From Pedobacter nutrimenti (lineage in GTDB: Bacteria; Bacteroidota; Bacteroidia; Sphingobacteriales; Sphingobacteriaceae), in the NCBI RefSeq assembly GCF_003208655.1, contig NZ_QKLU01000001.1, forward strand, positions 434,001-498,000: 64,000 bases of DNA, written 5' to 3'. Below are positions 63,183 through 64,000 of the stretch, in pieces; positions within the stretch are counted from its first letter, which is position 1; each line of letters starts with the position of its first letter. The notes under the pieces were generated by a model that did not search any database, was not told the DNA's origin, and worked only from the letters and a program-made list of their open reading frames with translations. A program made the position numbers and the translations under genes.

Positions 63183-64000
63183 ATGATCAGCAGAAATAAG
63201 CACAGAATCTTTTTGAGTCTTTTTTTCTTTATGTCGGGCTTTAGTTTTTCTACCTGGGCATCCAGGATACCAACTATTAAAGCTGCATTTAATTTTAATG
63301 AAGCAGAACTTGGAACAATTCTTTTTGCGCTTCCAATTGGCTCATTAATGGGGTTGCCAATTTCAGGTTGGCTGGTCTCCAAATTCAACAGCCGTATACC
63401 TCTGGCGGTTGGGTATGGTTTGAATACAATTTCTTTGACACTGATTGGTTTTGCAACAAATACTGTAAGTTTAGTTGCAGCAGTAATCCTTTTTGCTTTT
63501 ACAACTAGAATTTTTAATATTTCTGTAAACACTCAAGCAATTACACTACAAAAACAATACGACAGGAAAATTATTGGTTCTTTTCATGGTTTCTGGAGTA
63601 CAGGTGGAATTGCAGGAATTGCATTTTCTACTTTTATGCTGGCACTCAATATCAGCCTGCAAACCCATTTTATTATTGTTGGAGCTGTAGCATTAATCAT
63701 AACATGCTATGCTTTTCAATTTTTACTAAAAGGGGATCGATCTGAAAAAGGCAATAAAATCGTGCTGAGTAAACCAGATCCATATATTCTGTATCTGGGA
63801 TTGGTTGTGTTTTTTTCTGCCATTTGTGAAGGGGGTATGTTTGATTGGAGTGGTATTTATTTTCAGGAAGTCATTAAAGTAAAGATATTTACCTATGGCT
63901 ATTTGATCTTCATGACATTTATGGCTTTATCCAGATTTATTTCTGATTTGCTTATTGAAAAAATTGGTATGCCATCTTCTTACATAATGAGTGCGATTTT
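63183..64000 (+). CDS. MFS transporter (partial, runs off right edge)
   Basis: I translated this from the plus strand: ATG at 63183, open to base 64000 (272 residues visible). It begins MISRNKHRIFLSLFFFMSGFSFSTWASRIPTIK and continues through about eight hydrophobic segments. FSTWASRIPTIKAAFNFNEAELGTILFALPIGS resembles YbjJ/inner-membrane MFS proteins of sugar or drug efflux type. Substrate unknown; the C-terminal part is missing from the window. Confidence 0.9.
   Translation, partial: MISRNKHRIFLSLFFFMSGFSFSTWASRIPTIKAAFNFNEAELGTILFALPIGSLMGLPISGWLVSKFNSRIPLAVGYGLNTISLTLIGFATNTVSLVAAVILFAFTTRIFNISVNTQAITLQKQYDRKIIGSFHGFWSTGGIAGIAFSTFMLALNISLQTHFIIVGAVALIITCYAFQFLLKGDRSEKGNKIVLSKPDPYILYLGLVVFFSAICEGGMFDWSGIYFQEVIKVKIFTYGYLIFMTFMALSRFISDLLIEKIGMPSSYIMSAI

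Noticed and set aside
63176..63532. 118-aa open frame on the minus strand
   Set aside because: Antisense to the start of the MFS transporter, which has clear membrane segments.
1..64000. CRISPR arrays, tRNA, rRNA, insertion sequences or prophage
   Set aside because: No regularly spaced repeats, cloverleaf sequences, rRNA-like stretches, transposases or integrases were recognised by reading; a dedicated tRNA/ncRNA scan would be more sensitive.

Overview
The window comes from a Bacteroidota chromosome, most likely Sphingobacteriaceae (Pedobacter-like). Supporting evidence is a SusC/SusD pair with a GH97 enzyme and a DUF6377-type regulator, DUF3667, DUF3050 and DUF3347 proteins, an S46 dipeptidyl-peptidase, and many genes preceded by the Bacteroidota -7 box TAnnTTTG with no clear Shine-Dalgarno sequence. 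The genus is an inference; no rRNA or tRNA gene was found to confirm it.

Left end (1-10190, minus strand): the first two genes of a hybrid NRPS/PKS pathway that continues off the left edge. The first-transcribed protein (2179 aa) reads A-PCP-KS-AT-ACP-aminotransferase. The second, 11 nt downstream and truncated by the window, reads C-A-methyltransferase. From the domain order and active-site residues I infer a starter amino acid extended once with malonyl-CoA, transaminated at the beta-keto group, then joined to an N-methylated residue whose A-domain code is close to the glycine code. The 374-bp upstream region has a 16-bp perfect inverted repeat and no TAnnTTTG box.

Middle (10565-50559): mostly core and housekeeping genes. 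The S46 peptidase is followed on the plus strand by a run (free methionine sulfoxide reductase, 3-methyladenine glycosylase, bestrophin-like channel, HDAC-family deacetylase, topoisomerase III, single-domain response regulator), then an overlapping three-gene unit ending in miaA whose middle gene resembles phage homing-endonuclease-like proteins. After gltA come a nucleoside transporter, a BFN/UVR protein, etfBA, chromate transporter, dnaB and an RlmB-type methyltransferase. A sugar-nucleotide/LPS block follows (kdsD and manC with a divergent recQ-kdsA), next to an ATPase-only Hsp70. Then an OmpA/PD40 protein, queE, a Rieske ferredoxin, folD, lepA, cutC, an Ntn asparaginase, and a neighbouring omega-amidase and aminotransferase that plausibly act together in methionine/glutamine transamination.

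Right end (50600-64000): a queuosine-precursor-type transporter, a DUF3050 protein, and a small polysaccharide utilisation locus (TPR/membrane/HTH regulator, a 45-codon short ORF in the leader, SusC, SusD, and a GH97 enzyme with the inverting SusB-type catalytic glutamates). It ends with convergent cvfB, a YtxH protein and a partial MFS transporter. No CRISPR array, insertion sequence, prophage, rRNA or tRNA gene was recognised.
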